From Mobiluncus sp963511525 (lineage in GTDB: Bacteria; Actinomycetota; Actinomycetes; Actinomycetales; Actinomycetaceae): DNA of 64,000 nt. Under the pieces are notes generated by a model that was given only the letters and a program-made list of their open reading frames with translations, had not been told where the DNA came from and searched no databases. Shown here one piece after another: positions 50,268 to 58,463 of the stretch. The position numbers and the translations under genes are program-made. The number at the start of each line of letters is the position of its first letter. The first letter of the stretch is position 1. The stretch lies in NCBI RefSeq assembly GCF_963511525.1, contig NZ_CAUPIY010000007.1:1-64000 (forward strand), in the 5' to 3' direction.

Positions 50268-51821
50268 TTAACCTAAGAAATCGATAAATTTCCTGATTCT
50301 CCGCAGAGTTTCTTGCTTCCCCAGGATACGCATGGAGTCAAAAACCGGGATGGATACGTTTGTACCGGTTACGGCCACGAACAGAGGCGCAAAAGCTACG
50401 CGTGGCTTAACTCCCAAGCCATCAATCAGCGCCGCGTTCAAGACCTCGTGAATTGTCTCAGCGTCGGCAAATGCCTGGTCGCCATCGGTTTCCAGGGCCT
50501 CGGCAGCCGCCTTCAGAATCGCGGCGGGCTCACCTTTCAACTTCGAGACGGCCTTTTCGTCGTATTCCACTTCATCACGGAACAGGAATCCAATCAGTCC
50601 CGGGAGCTGGTCCAGCTGCTGAATGCGGGTTTGCGCCAGCGGTGCCGCCTGATCCAGCACGGCACGTTGCGCCTGGCTCAGGGAATCGTATTCCGCTGCC
50701 TCGACTAAACCGGCTGCCGCCAGGAACGGCACCGTCCGACGGGTGAAATCGGACTCGTCCAGAAGGCGGATATGCTCGGCATTAATCGCGTTGCATTTCT
50801 TAAGGTCAAACCGGGCCGGATTAGGGTTTACCGCTCGGATATCGAAAGCCTGGGCCATCTGTTCGCGGCTAAAAATATCGTTATCCGCGGCGTAGGCCCA
50901 ACCCAGCAGCGCCAGGTAGTTGACCAAGCCTTCGGGAATAATTCCATGCTGTTTATGCAGCAGCAAGTTCGATTCCGGATCGCGTTTCGAGAGCTTCTTA
51001 TTTCCCTCGCCCATCACGTAAGGCAGGTGCCCGAAATAAGGCATGAACTTCGCGACCCCCAGGGCATAAAGTGCCCGGTAAAGCACGATTTGGCGGGGGG
51101 TGGAGGACAGCAGGTCCTCGCCGCGCAGGACGTGGGTAATCTCCATCAGCGCATCGTCTACTGGGTTCACCAGAGTGTAGAGCGGCTCCCCGTTGGCGCG
51201 GACAATAACGTAATCGGGCACGGAGCCGGCTTTAAAGGTAATGTCACCACGCACCAGGTCGGTGAAGGTGATGTCCTCGTCCGGCATTCGCAGACGCAGC
51301 ACGGGTTTACGGCCTTCCTTGATATACGCCTCCCGCTGGGCAGCGGTGAGGTCGCGGTCGAAGCCGTCGTAACCCAGCTTCGGATCCTCGCCGCGTTCGC
51401 GGTGGCGTGCCTCGACTTCCTCGGGAGTCGAGAAAGATTCGTATGCAAAGCCCGCTTCTAGCAGCTGACCAGCCACTTCGCGATAGATATCCATGCGCTC
51501 TGATTGGCGGTAAGGGCCGTGAGGACCGCCCACGTTGATGCCTTCGTCCCAGTCCAAGCCCAGCCAGTCCAAGGATTCCAGAATCTGGTTAAAGGATTCT
51601 TCGGAGTCGCGCGCCGAGTCGGTGTCCTCAATCCGGAACACGAAAGTCCCCCCTTGGGAACGCGCATAAGCCCAGTTGAACAGGCAGGTGCGCACCATGC
51701 CGACGTGGGGGGTGCCGGTCGGGGAAGGACAGAACCGCACGCGGGTTTTCGGTCCGTCCGCAGGCGGCACGGGGATTGCAGAGACTTCAGGCAATTCGGT
51801 ATTCATCACAGAGTCAATCAT
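50268..51821 (-). CDS. gltX: Glutamyl-tRNA synthetase
   Basis: A 517-residue class I synthetase. HIGH-like motif SPTGTPHVGMVRTCLFNWAYARS, KMSKS-like KKLSKRDPESNLLLHKQHGI, and FRIEDTDSARDSEES. The C-terminal anticodon-binding domain is intact. The start is taken at 51821 (MIDSVMNTELPEV), because the frame extends upstream without family-like sequence; 51806 is possible. A perfect 18-bp inverted repeat lies about 110 bp upstream. Since many actinobacteria lack GlnRS, this enzyme would also charge tRNA-Gln for the amidotransferase route; that is inference. Confidence 0.95.
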   Translation of the reverse strand: MIDSVMNTELPEVSAIPVPPADGPKTRVRFCPSPTGTPHVGMVRTCLFNWAYARSQGGTFVFRIEDTDSARDSEESFNQILESLDWLGLDWDEGINVGGPHGPYRQSERMDIYREVAGQLLEAGFAYESFSTPEEVEARHRERGEDPKLGYDGFDRDLTAAQREAYIKEGRKPVLRLRMPDEDITFTDLVRGDITFKAGSVPDYVIVRANGEPLYTLVNPVDDALMEITHVLRGEDLLSSTPRQIVLYRALYALGVAKFMPYFGHLPYVMGEGNKKLSKRDPESNLLLHKQHGIIPEGLVNYLALLGWAYAADNDIFSREQMAQAFDIRAVNPNPARFDLKKCNAINAEHIRLLDESDFTRRTVPFLAAAGLVEAAEYDSLSQAQRAVLDQAAPLAQTRIQQLDQLPGLIGFLFRDEVEYDEKAVSKLKGEPAAILKAAAEALETDGDQAFADAETIHEVLNAALIDGLGVKPRVAFAPLFVAVTGTNVSIPVFDSMRILGKQETLRRIRKFIDFLG

Positions 51822-51930
51822 ATATCCCCGGCTCAAAGCTTTTTTCCGAGGAGCCTCGAATCGCTGTTCCGGCTGATTTTGACGCTCGTCGGTTGGTGGG
51901 TTTCGGGATGCGCGTGCATTATAAGGGGAA

Positions 51931-51972
51931 AATAGCCGGGTAGCTGCCAATAATGGCAGCTACCCGGCTATT
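51931..51972. repeat. Perfect 18-bp inverted repeat upstream of gltX
   Basis: AATAGCCGGGTAGCTGCC and its exact complement are separated by AATAAT. It lies between divergent genes, not after one, and is followed on the minus strand by TTTTCCCC and TATAAT (51923-51918). It could be a leader attenuator for gltX, a protein site, or a terminator blocking readthrough. Confidence 0.75.
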
Positions 51973-52034
51973 CTCCACCTTTAGGCGCAACCCAGCGAGT
52001 ATCCGCTGAGTTCCGCGATTGATAAACTGACCCC

Positions 52035-52817
52035 ATGCGAGTTATACGTTTTGATAAAGGCGACGATACCTACGGTTTTGGCGTGATGGAGGACGACACG
52101 GACCGGATTACGGTCTTGGCGGAAAACCCCCTGTACAGTCCCGATAAAATCACCCCCACCGGCCAAATTTTGCAGCTGGAGGACGTGCGCCTGGTCGCCC
52201 CGGTCATTCCCGCCTCGAAAGTCGTGTGCGTGGGGAAAAACTACCTGGAACATATCCGCGAATTCGGTTCAGCGGTGCCTGATGCCCCGATTCTGTTCAT
52301 CAAACCCAATACCTCGGTCGTTGGCCCCGGCGCACCGATTGTCCTGCCGAAGTGGTCCAACCATGTCGATCACGAAGTCGAACTAGGTGTGGTCATCAAA
52401 CACGTCGCGAAGGATATTAACCCCGAAAACTGGAAAGACTACGTGTTCGGCTACACCATCGGTAATGATGTTTCCGCTCGCGATGCCCAGAAAGCTGACA
52501 AACAGTGGACGCGCGCCAAAGGGTTTGACACCGCTTGCCCGCTCGGGCCGTGGATTACCGTGAATCCTGAACTCGATGTGCAAAACCTGCGCATCCGCAG
52601 CGAAGTGGACGGCGAGGCCCGCCAAGACGACACGACCGCCAATATGATGCACCCGGTGGGCGAACTGGTGACCTACATTTCCCAAGCCATGACCCTGCTG
52701 CCCGGTGACGTCATCCTCACCGGCACCCCCGCCGGTGTTGGCCCGCTCACCGAAGGCTGCACTGTGACCTGCGAAATCGAGGGCTTGGGCCAACTGAGCA
52801 ACCCGGTGCGCCGCTGA
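52035..52817 (+). CDS. Fumarylacetoacetate hydrolase family protein
   Basis: A 260-residue FAH-fold protein. The metal-binding Glu/Glu/Asp positions are in DHEVELGVVI and later GNDVSARDAQ; FIKPNTSVVGPGAPIVLPKWS and GDVILTGTPAGVGPL are standard. Actinobacterial members next to gltX often act as acylpyruvate hydrolases or oxaloacetate decarboxylases, but the substrate is not predictable. Its TGA overlaps the next ATG (TGATG). Confidence 0.9.
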   Translation: MRVIRFDKGDDTYGFGVMEDDTDRITVLAENPLYSPDKITPTGQILQLEDVRLVAPVIPASKVVCVGKNYLEHIREFGSAVPDAPILFIKPNTSVVGPGAPIVLPKWSNHVDHEVELGVVIKHVAKDINPENWKDYVFGYTIGNDVSARDAQKADKQWTRAKGFDTACPLGPWITVNPELDVQNLRIRSEVDGEARQDDTTANMMHPVGELVTYISQAMTLLPGDVILTGTPAGVGPLTEGCTVTCEIEGLGQLSNPVRR

Positions 52818-55606
52818 TGGAGGCTCTCAATCAACTGCTGGACGACCTGGAGGATCGCGGCGCACTCACGGACCCCGTCGAGGTCCTGCTCGCGTTTCAG
52901 GAATGGGCCGAATCTACCGGCCGCCCGCTTTATCCTCACCAGCAGGAGGCTGCCGAGCACCTGATTTTGGAGGATAAGCACCTCATCGCGCCCACCCCCA
53001 CCGGTTCAGGCAAGTCCCTGATCGGGGTAGCCGCGATTTTGTGGTCACTAGCCCGGGGCGGCGTTTCCTATTACACCGCACCGTTGAAGGCGCTGGTCAG
53101 CGAAAAGTTCTTTGACCTGGTGGATCTGTTTGGCGCCGCTAATGTGGGCATGGTTACAGGCGACGGTTCGGTCAACGCCGATGCGCCGATTATCTGTGCT
53201 ACGGCGGAAATCCTCGCGAATCAGGCGCTGCGCTGGGGAGATGACCTCAACGTCGATACCGTGGTGATGGACGAGTTTCACTACTATGCTGACCCGGAGC
53301 GTGGCTGGGCGTGGCAGGCTCCCCTGCTGACGCTGACGAAGACCCGGTTTGTGCTGATGAGTGCCACGTTGGGAGATACCTCGTGGTTTGAAAAGAACCT
53401 GCGGGAAGTCACCGGGCGCGAAGTCGCGGTGCTCGATTCCGCCAAACGCCCCGTGCCGCTGGAGATGTCCTACGCGGCTGAACCACTGGAAAAAATCCTG
53501 CAGGGTCTGGCCAATCAGGATCGGCTGCCGGCCTACGTGGTGCACCCCAGCCAACGTGCCGCGGTGGAAGAAGCCGAACGAATCGCCAGCCTGGATTTGC
53601 GCTTGGGTCTGGATCCCGACACCGCCGCCCAGCTCAAAGACCAAGTAAACACCGTACAGTTCCATTCCTCTTTTGGGAAAACCTTGAAACCGCTGCTGCT
53701 GAAAGGCATCGGGATTCACCACGCGGGAATGCTGCCCCGCTACCGCAGGCTGGTCGAAAAACTCGCTCAGGCCGGCCTGCTCCGGGTCATCTCCGGAACC
53801 GACACTCTCGGGGTCGGCATCAACGTCCCTATCCGTACCGTCGTCATGACCTCCCTGGTGAAGTTTGATGGGAACAAGGAGCGTCACCTGAATTCCCGTG
53901 AGTTCCACCAGATTGCCGGGCGAGCGGGTCGCGCCGGATTTGACACCGTGGGATATGTGGTGGCACAAGCCCCGGAGTGGGAAATCGACAATGCTATCGC
54001 GCTCGCTCGGGCGGACGGGGACGCAAAGAAACTTGAGAAAATCAAGAAAAAGAAAGCGCCGGATGGCCGCACTTCCTGGACGGAAGGGACCTTCAACCGC
54101 CTGACGGAATCACAACCCGAAGCGATGGTGCCGCGGTGGAAAATTACGCACGCGATGGTGCTGAACACCCTGCAAAGGCCCGGCGACCAGGCCGAGAACC
54201 TCAACACTTTGGTGTACCGCAACCACAACGTGCCACGCGCCGCCGGACCGGCGAAGGATCGCAATCCCTTTGCGGACACATTGCAACACATTCTGGAATC
54301 CCTAGAGGATTCCGGGGTCATTTCCGGAGGGCAGCTCGCGCACGGTGACAGCGCCGATTCCGGCACCGGGGCGGGCGGTCCGCAGCACAGGAACTGGACT
54401 TTGACGGCGGACCTGCCCGAGACGTTCGCCCTGAATCAAGACTTGGCGCCGTTTGCCCTGGATTATTTGCAGGCGTTTACGGACCACGCGGACTCTTCCA
54501 GCGCGGATACGCCCGCTGCCGGGGGAGCGTTCGGGGACACTCTCGATGTGATTTCTGTGGTGGAGTCCGTTTTGGACGACCCCAATGCCATCTTGCGCGC
54601 CCAGGAACGCGCTGCGAAAGACCGGGTATTTGCGGAACTGAAAGCGAGCGGGGCGGACTATGACGAACGGCAAAATGCCTTGGAGCGGACGACTTACCCC
54701 AAACCCTTAAGCCAGGAACTCGAAGCCGCTTTTGAGACCTACGTCAAGGCGAATCCGTGGGCGCGCGGATACTTCATTTCCCCCAAATCCGTCATTCGCG
54801 AGATGGTGGAAACAGGTCAGACTTTCCAGGCTTTTGAGGCCAGCTTGAAAATCGAGTTTTCCGAGGGAGTATTGCTGCGCTACCTGTCTGATGCGTGGCG
54901 CGCGCTGACCCAGATTGTGCCCGAACCGTTGAAAACCGAACGGTTTATCGAAGTGCTGGATTGGCTCAACGACACCATCGACAAAGTCGACTCGTCCCTG
55001 TTGGATGAATGGAAATTCCTGGAAAATCCAGAACTGCGCAAAACAGCAAACCTGGACGGCACCACCTCTGCTGGCGGGCAGGACGAAACGGAGCTGGCCT
55101 TTGGCGAGCGCCCGGACGGAACTTTTGACTACCGCCTCAACCCCGCCAAACTCGGCACCGAGCTGCACCGGGAGCTGTTCCGCTGGCTCGATATGCTGGG
55201 CGGAGACGAGTTCGAGCGGCTTACCGCAATGGAAACGAAACTGCGCTCTGACCAGGGCGGAGTGTCCCGGTCACTGGCGGAAATCCCCCCGATTACCGAA
55301 GCGGGCTGGGATCGGCAGCTGGGAGCCTACTGGGATGCCCACGACTTCATGGAAACGGTCGGGGAGGCCCGCCACCAGCGCAATTTCCACGTCATCACCC
55401 AGCCCACCGAGGCTGACCTGCCGGCCGGTGCAGGGAACCTATTGAACCCCGAAACCGCAGAAAACCCGCTGTGGCTGGCGGAGTTAATCATTGTGGATGG
55501 CGACGAAGACCTGGACTTTGCCCTGTACGCCGCCCTGGATTCGGTTGCCTCAAACGCGGCCGGCCATCCCGTCTGGGCACCCATCGGTCTTCTGGAACGC
55601 CCCTGA
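52817..55606 (+). CDS. DEAD/DEAH-box SKI2-like helicase with DUF3516 domain
   Basis: A 929-residue SF2 helicase: Walker A PTPTGSGKSLIGVAA, box II VVMDEFHYYADPERGWAWQ, motif III MSATLGD, then HHAGMLPRYR, GTDTLGVGINVPIRTVV and HQIAGRAGRAGFDTVGYVV. The C-terminal half (about 480-929) is the DUF3516 region typical of large actinobacterial helicases, probably acting on RNA. A Ser/Gly/Ala-rich low-complexity insert lies near residues 515-580. It is co-translated with the FAH gene. Confidence 0.92.
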   Translation: MEALNQLLDDLEDRGALTDPVEVLLAFQEWAESTGRPLYPHQQEAAEHLILEDKHLIAPTPTGSGKSLIGVAAILWSLARGGVSYYTAPLKALVSEKFFDLVDLFGAANVGMVTGDGSVNADAPIICATAEILANQALRWGDDLNVDTVVMDEFHYYADPERGWAWQAPLLTLTKTRFVLMSATLGDTSWFEKNLREVTGREVAVLDSAKRPVPLEMSYAAEPLEKILQGLANQDRLPAYVVHPSQRAAVEEAERIASLDLRLGLDPDTAAQLKDQVNTVQFHSSFGKTLKPLLLKGIGIHHAGMLPRYRRLVEKLAQAGLLRVISGTDTLGVGINVPIRTVVMTSLVKFDGNKERHLNSREFHQIAGRAGRAGFDTVGYVVAQAPEWEIDNAIALARADGDAKKLEKIKKKKAPDGRTSWTEGTFNRLTESQPEAMVPRWKITHAMVLNTLQRPGDQAENLNTLVYRNHNVPRAAGPAKDRNPFADTLQHILESLEDSGVISGGQLAHGDSADSGTGAGGPQHRNWTLTADLPETFALNQDLAPFALDYLQAFTDHADSSSADTPAAGGAFGDTLDVISVVESVLDDPNAILRAQERAAKDRVFAELKASGADYDERQNALERTTYPKPLSQELEAAFETYVKANPWARGYFISPKSVIREMVETGQTFQAFEASLKIEFSEGVLLRYLSDAWRALTQIVPEPLKTERFIEVLDWLNDTIDKVDSSLLDEWKFLENPELRKTANLDGTTSAGGQDETELAFGERPDGTFDYRLNPAKLGTELHRELFRWLDMLGGDEFERLTAMETKLRSDQGGVSRSLAEIPPITEAGWDRQLGAYWDAHDFMETVGEARHQRNFHVITQPTEADLPAGAGNLLNPETAENPLWLAELIIVDGDEDLDFALYAALDSVASNAAGHPVWAPIGLLERP

Positions 55607-55621
55607 GTCAGCCAGACAGAA

Positions 55622-56050
55622 TCAGCCTTCGAATGGGTTGATGACGCGTAGCCCCGGAAAGGCCGCGAAGTCAGAATCGACGGACACTATGGGGACGCCG
55701 TGCTCGATGGCTACCGCGGCCAAAGCAGCATCCATTACCCGTGCACCGCTAAGACCAGCGTCAAGCATGAGGGATTTAAAGATACTGGCGGTTCTCTCGG
55801 TCGCTGGTGGCACCCATACAACAGGGGACGCCAGCCATCCGTCCATAATTGCCCAAGCCTGCTCACCGGTGAGCGGTTGATTGTAAATCCGCGGATTCGT
55901 CACGATGCGAATAAAGCCGCAGATGGTTTGCCAGGGGATTCCAATCCGAGAATTTCCGGTCAGATTGCGTTCAATCCATTTTCGGGCAACTTTACATTGT
56001 GACGCTGTGTCATCGACTGCATATACCAGGACATTTACGTCAAGAATCAC
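55622..56050 (-). CDS. vapC: PIN-domain ribonuclease toxin (VapC-like)
   Basis: A 142-residue PIN protein with D4 (ILDVNVLVYA), E-like/Cys-Gly middle region TICGFIRIVTNPRIY, D106 (ARVMDAALAAVAIEHG) and D125 (IVSVDSDFAAFPGLRVINPF). This matches the TA-system VapC subgroup with the R-x-x-T-N-P motif. The GTG at 56050 overlaps the antitoxin stop by 4 bp. Convergent with the helicase gene. Confidence 0.88.
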   Translation of the reverse strand: MILDVNVLVYAVDDTASQCKVARKWIERNLTGNSRIGIPWQTICGFIRIVTNPRIYNQPLTGEQAWAIMDGWLASPVVWVPPATERTASIFKSLMLDAGLSGARVMDAALAAVAIEHGVPIVSVDSDFAAFPGLRVINPFEG

Positions 56051-56283
56051 CGACGGTCGCCCTCCAGGAAGTCCAGGTATTCAAGGACTTCGCAGGTCTT
56101 ATCGAGTGGGATTTTTGCACCCATTGAATGGTGGATATTCGGAACCTGGTAGGTCTGTTCGCGCTTCACTGCCCCGCGGTGAATCAAGGTATTGGCTGCA
56201 TCCGAAAGCCCCATGCCAGTATCGCGGCGCAGCGCAGCCACAGCCGCCGCGGCTTCTTCATCCAGGGTAATCGTCGTCCTCAT
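56047..56283 (-). CDS. vapB: Ribbon-helix-helix antitoxin of the VapBC pair
   Basis: A 78-residue antitoxin: MRTTITLDEEAAAAVAALRRDTGMGLSDAANTLIHRG is an RHH DNA-binding domain; the tail with YQVPNIHHSMGAKIPLDKTCEVLEYLD would bind the toxin. Its GTGA overlap with the toxin start couples translation. Confidence 0.87.
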   Translation of the reverse strand: MRTTITLDEEAAAAVAALRRDTGMGLSDAANTLIHRGAVKREQTYQVPNIHHSMGAKIPLDKTCEVLEYLDFLEGDRR

Positions 56284-56505
56284 ACCCCAATTTTACCGCA
56301 GAATTCCACCAGATGCATCATGATGCGCGCAAAGCCATGGTGGATTTTTCAGTGGAGTCAATAGCCCTTCCGGTCGCCTTTTCGGGAGCACTTGCGGTAT
56401 GCGAGGTGCAAGAAGTCGAACAGATTTATTCGACGGGTATTTTGAAAATATGCGCCTAATGTGTGTTAACCTGAAAGCAAATCCGAGCGATGCAAGGAGT
56501 CAAAA

Positions 56506-57735
56506 ATGACCGATGAGGTACCCCCCGCAAATCTCGGGAACTTTGACAACCCACCATCGATGAACGCAATTGGGGCACAACCGCAAAAAAAGAGCTCGAG
56601 ACTGGCGCTCATTATTGGCATAGTTGTTCTTGCTGTGATTCTGATTGCGGGATTGGCCATTAAGTTCCTTGTCCTGGATCCCGCAGCGGAGCGAACGGAA
56701 GCAGTTAACGCCTTTCAAGATGCCACATCTGCGTGCGAAACTGCCAACAGTGATTTTGCGGCGGCGCTGAGCGAGGCCGCGATGGCTATCGAAACCGACC
56801 CCGAGACCTTAACCAACGAGGCGCTTATCGGAGATTTGGAAGAAGCCATTGCAGATGCAAAATCCGTAACGCCTTGTGAATCCCCCAAGATGGCAGGGAC
56901 AACCAAGGGGATTACCCAGCAAACCGAAGACATGAACACCGTCACTCAGAAGGTTACCGACTCCACCACTGCCTTGACTCAAGCCACTGAGGCCATCACC
57001 GCAAACCAGGAAGAAAAGAAAGCTGCAAAGGAAAGAGCCCGTAAGGAGGCCGCCGCCAAGATGCAAACCGGCTGGGCTCGCATAGTAACGGACGAAGGCT
57101 ACAAAATCGATCTCACGTGGAAGGGGCTTGGTCTGAATGTTGATAATGACAGCACAGAAGGAGAACCCGGCAATTCTTTAATCACTGTTCATACCTTCAT
57201 TGAAAGTGCGACTGCCACAAATAAGACTCCCGGGAAAAAGATTGAGTTCACAGGAAACGTTGTAAAGCTTTTAATGGTAAATCTTATACCTGTTTACGAC
57301 ACCAATATATGCGACATCACCAGCAATTATGTAGAAGAAACGTATTACGATGATGAAAAGTGCTCAGCTGTTGAGTTAGGTGGAAAACAATACTACACAT
57401 CGATTTTATTTGCCGGCAAGCAAAACCAACGGGACATAGGTTCTTTGATAATGGCCACGGGTCCGTTCGATGTAGACGAGGAAATTACATACGATAATGA
57501 ATACGGTACAGATGAGGGATACAAAGTCGAAGTATCAAACGACATCGCCGATGAACTTGCCGAGACGCTGGCAGAACCGGCGGGATGGCTAGCTGTTATA
57601 GACAAGAATCCTTTGGTGTCAGGGGTCATGGTAGGCGACAGGAAGCCTTTTACACCTCGCTGCCACAGCTTCATCCCGGATGGTTACTACGACTACTGCC
57701 TGGTTGGGGCGAGCTCAAACCTCAGTTTGGGCTGA
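56506..57735 (+). CDS. Membrane-anchored extracytoplasmic protein, function unknown
   Basis: A 409-residue protein. A Pro-rich cytoplasmic N-terminus (30 residues) precedes one TM helix (LALIIGIVVLAVILIAGLAIKFLVL). Residues about 60-185 are helical with repeated Thr/Gln/Ala heptads (TKGITQQTEDMNTVTQKVTDSTTALTQATEAITANQEEKKAAKERARKEAA, in part), a likely coiled coil. The rest is a mixed domain with two Cys-containing loops (TNICDITSNYVEETYYDDEKC; PRCHSFIPDGYYDYC). I recognise no family. AAGGAG lies before the ATG. The codon use becomes AT-richer after 57150. Confidence 0.7.
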   Translation: MTDEVPPANLGNFDNPPSMNAIGAQPQKKSSRLALIIGIVVLAVILIAGLAIKFLVLDPAAERTEAVNAFQDATSACETANSDFAAALSEAAMAIETDPETLTNEALIGDLEEAIADAKSVTPCESPKMAGTTKGITQQTEDMNTVTQKVTDSTTALTQATEAITANQEEKKAAKERARKEAAAKMQTGWARIVTDEGYKIDLTWKGLGLNVDNDSTEGEPGNSLITVHTFIESATATNKTPGKKIEFTGNVVKLLMVNLIPVYDTNICDITSNYVEETYYDDEKCSAVELGGKQYYTSILFAGKQNQRDIGSLIMATGPFDVDEEITYDNEYGTDEGYKVEVSNDIADELAETLAEPAGWLAVIDKNPLVSGVMVGDRKPFTPRCHSFIPDGYYDYCLVGASSNLSLG

Positions 57736-57742
57736 TTCAAAA

Positions 57743-57781
57743 GGTAATTGGGTTTTTGATGTAATCAAAAACCCAATTACC
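57743..57781. terminator. Bidirectional terminator between convergent genes
   Basis: GGTAATTGGGTTTTTGAT and its exact complement separated by GTA form an 18-bp perfect stem, with T and A runs inside. It overlaps the rpiB stop codon (57777-57779), so it serves both the plus- and minus-strand gene. Confidence 0.85.
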
Positions 57782-58226
57782 GCTGGTTTTCGTAATCGCT
57801 GAGCTGACCAATGCGCCGGGAGTGGCGCTCTTCGCCGGAAAAGTCCGTGGTCAGGAATACTTCCACAAAACGTTCGCATTCCTCAACGGAGTGCTGGCGA
57901 GCGCCTATGGAAATCACGTTGGCATTGTTATGCAGACGAGCGAGGCTCGCGATTTCTTCGTTCCACACCAGGGCCGCGCGAACGCCTTTGACCTTGTTAG
58001 CGGCGATTTGCTCGCCGTTTCCCGAGCCACCCAGCACGATTCCCAAAGAACCCGCGTCCGCCATCACGCCCTCGGCGCAGGCAATGCAGAAGCCCGGGTA
58101 GTCGTCATTAGGGTCATAGGCGGCAGGTCCGTGGTCGACAACTTCATAGCCGCGTTCCCGCAGCCAAGTCACCAGATGCTGTTTCAACTCGAATCCGGCA
58201 TGGTCGGTACCAATGTGTACGCGCAT
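57777..58226 (-). CDS. rpiB: Ribose-5-phosphate isomerase B
   Basis: A 149-residue RpiB/LacA-fold isomerase: MRVHIGTDHAGFELKQHLVTWL, VVDHGPAAYDPNDDYPGFCIACAEGV, GIVLGGSGNGEQIAANKVKGVRAALVWNEE and HNNANVISIGARQ. The catalytic acid Glu of the mycobacterial type is in GNGEQIA (no active-site Cys as in E. coli RpiB). It interconverts ribose and ribulose 5-phosphates. The ATG at 58226 has GAGAGGA upstream. Confidence 0.95.
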   Translation of the reverse strand: MRVHIGTDHAGFELKQHLVTWLRERGYEVVDHGPAAYDPNDDYPGFCIACAEGVMADAGSLGIVLGGSGNGEQIAANKVKGVRAALVWNEEIASLARLHNNANVISIGARQHSVEECERFVEVFLTTDFSGEERHSRRIGQLSDYENQR

Positions 58227-58463
58227 AGAATTTCCTCTCGTGTCGAATCTGGCCTGCCTGGGCACAGCCAAGAACATTTATATCCTATCGAGAATCTTTC
58301 GACGCGTTGTAAAACTGCCCAATTCGTCCCCAAACCCCCTAATCGCCAACGATTTCCCACAACTCCGGGTAAAATTCCCTACTGAAGTATGTATGCGCAA
58401 AGCCAGAGCCTCTCAGAGCGGCAGGCTGCGCTGCTGAAGATGCAGAATGGAAAGGACCGGTAC

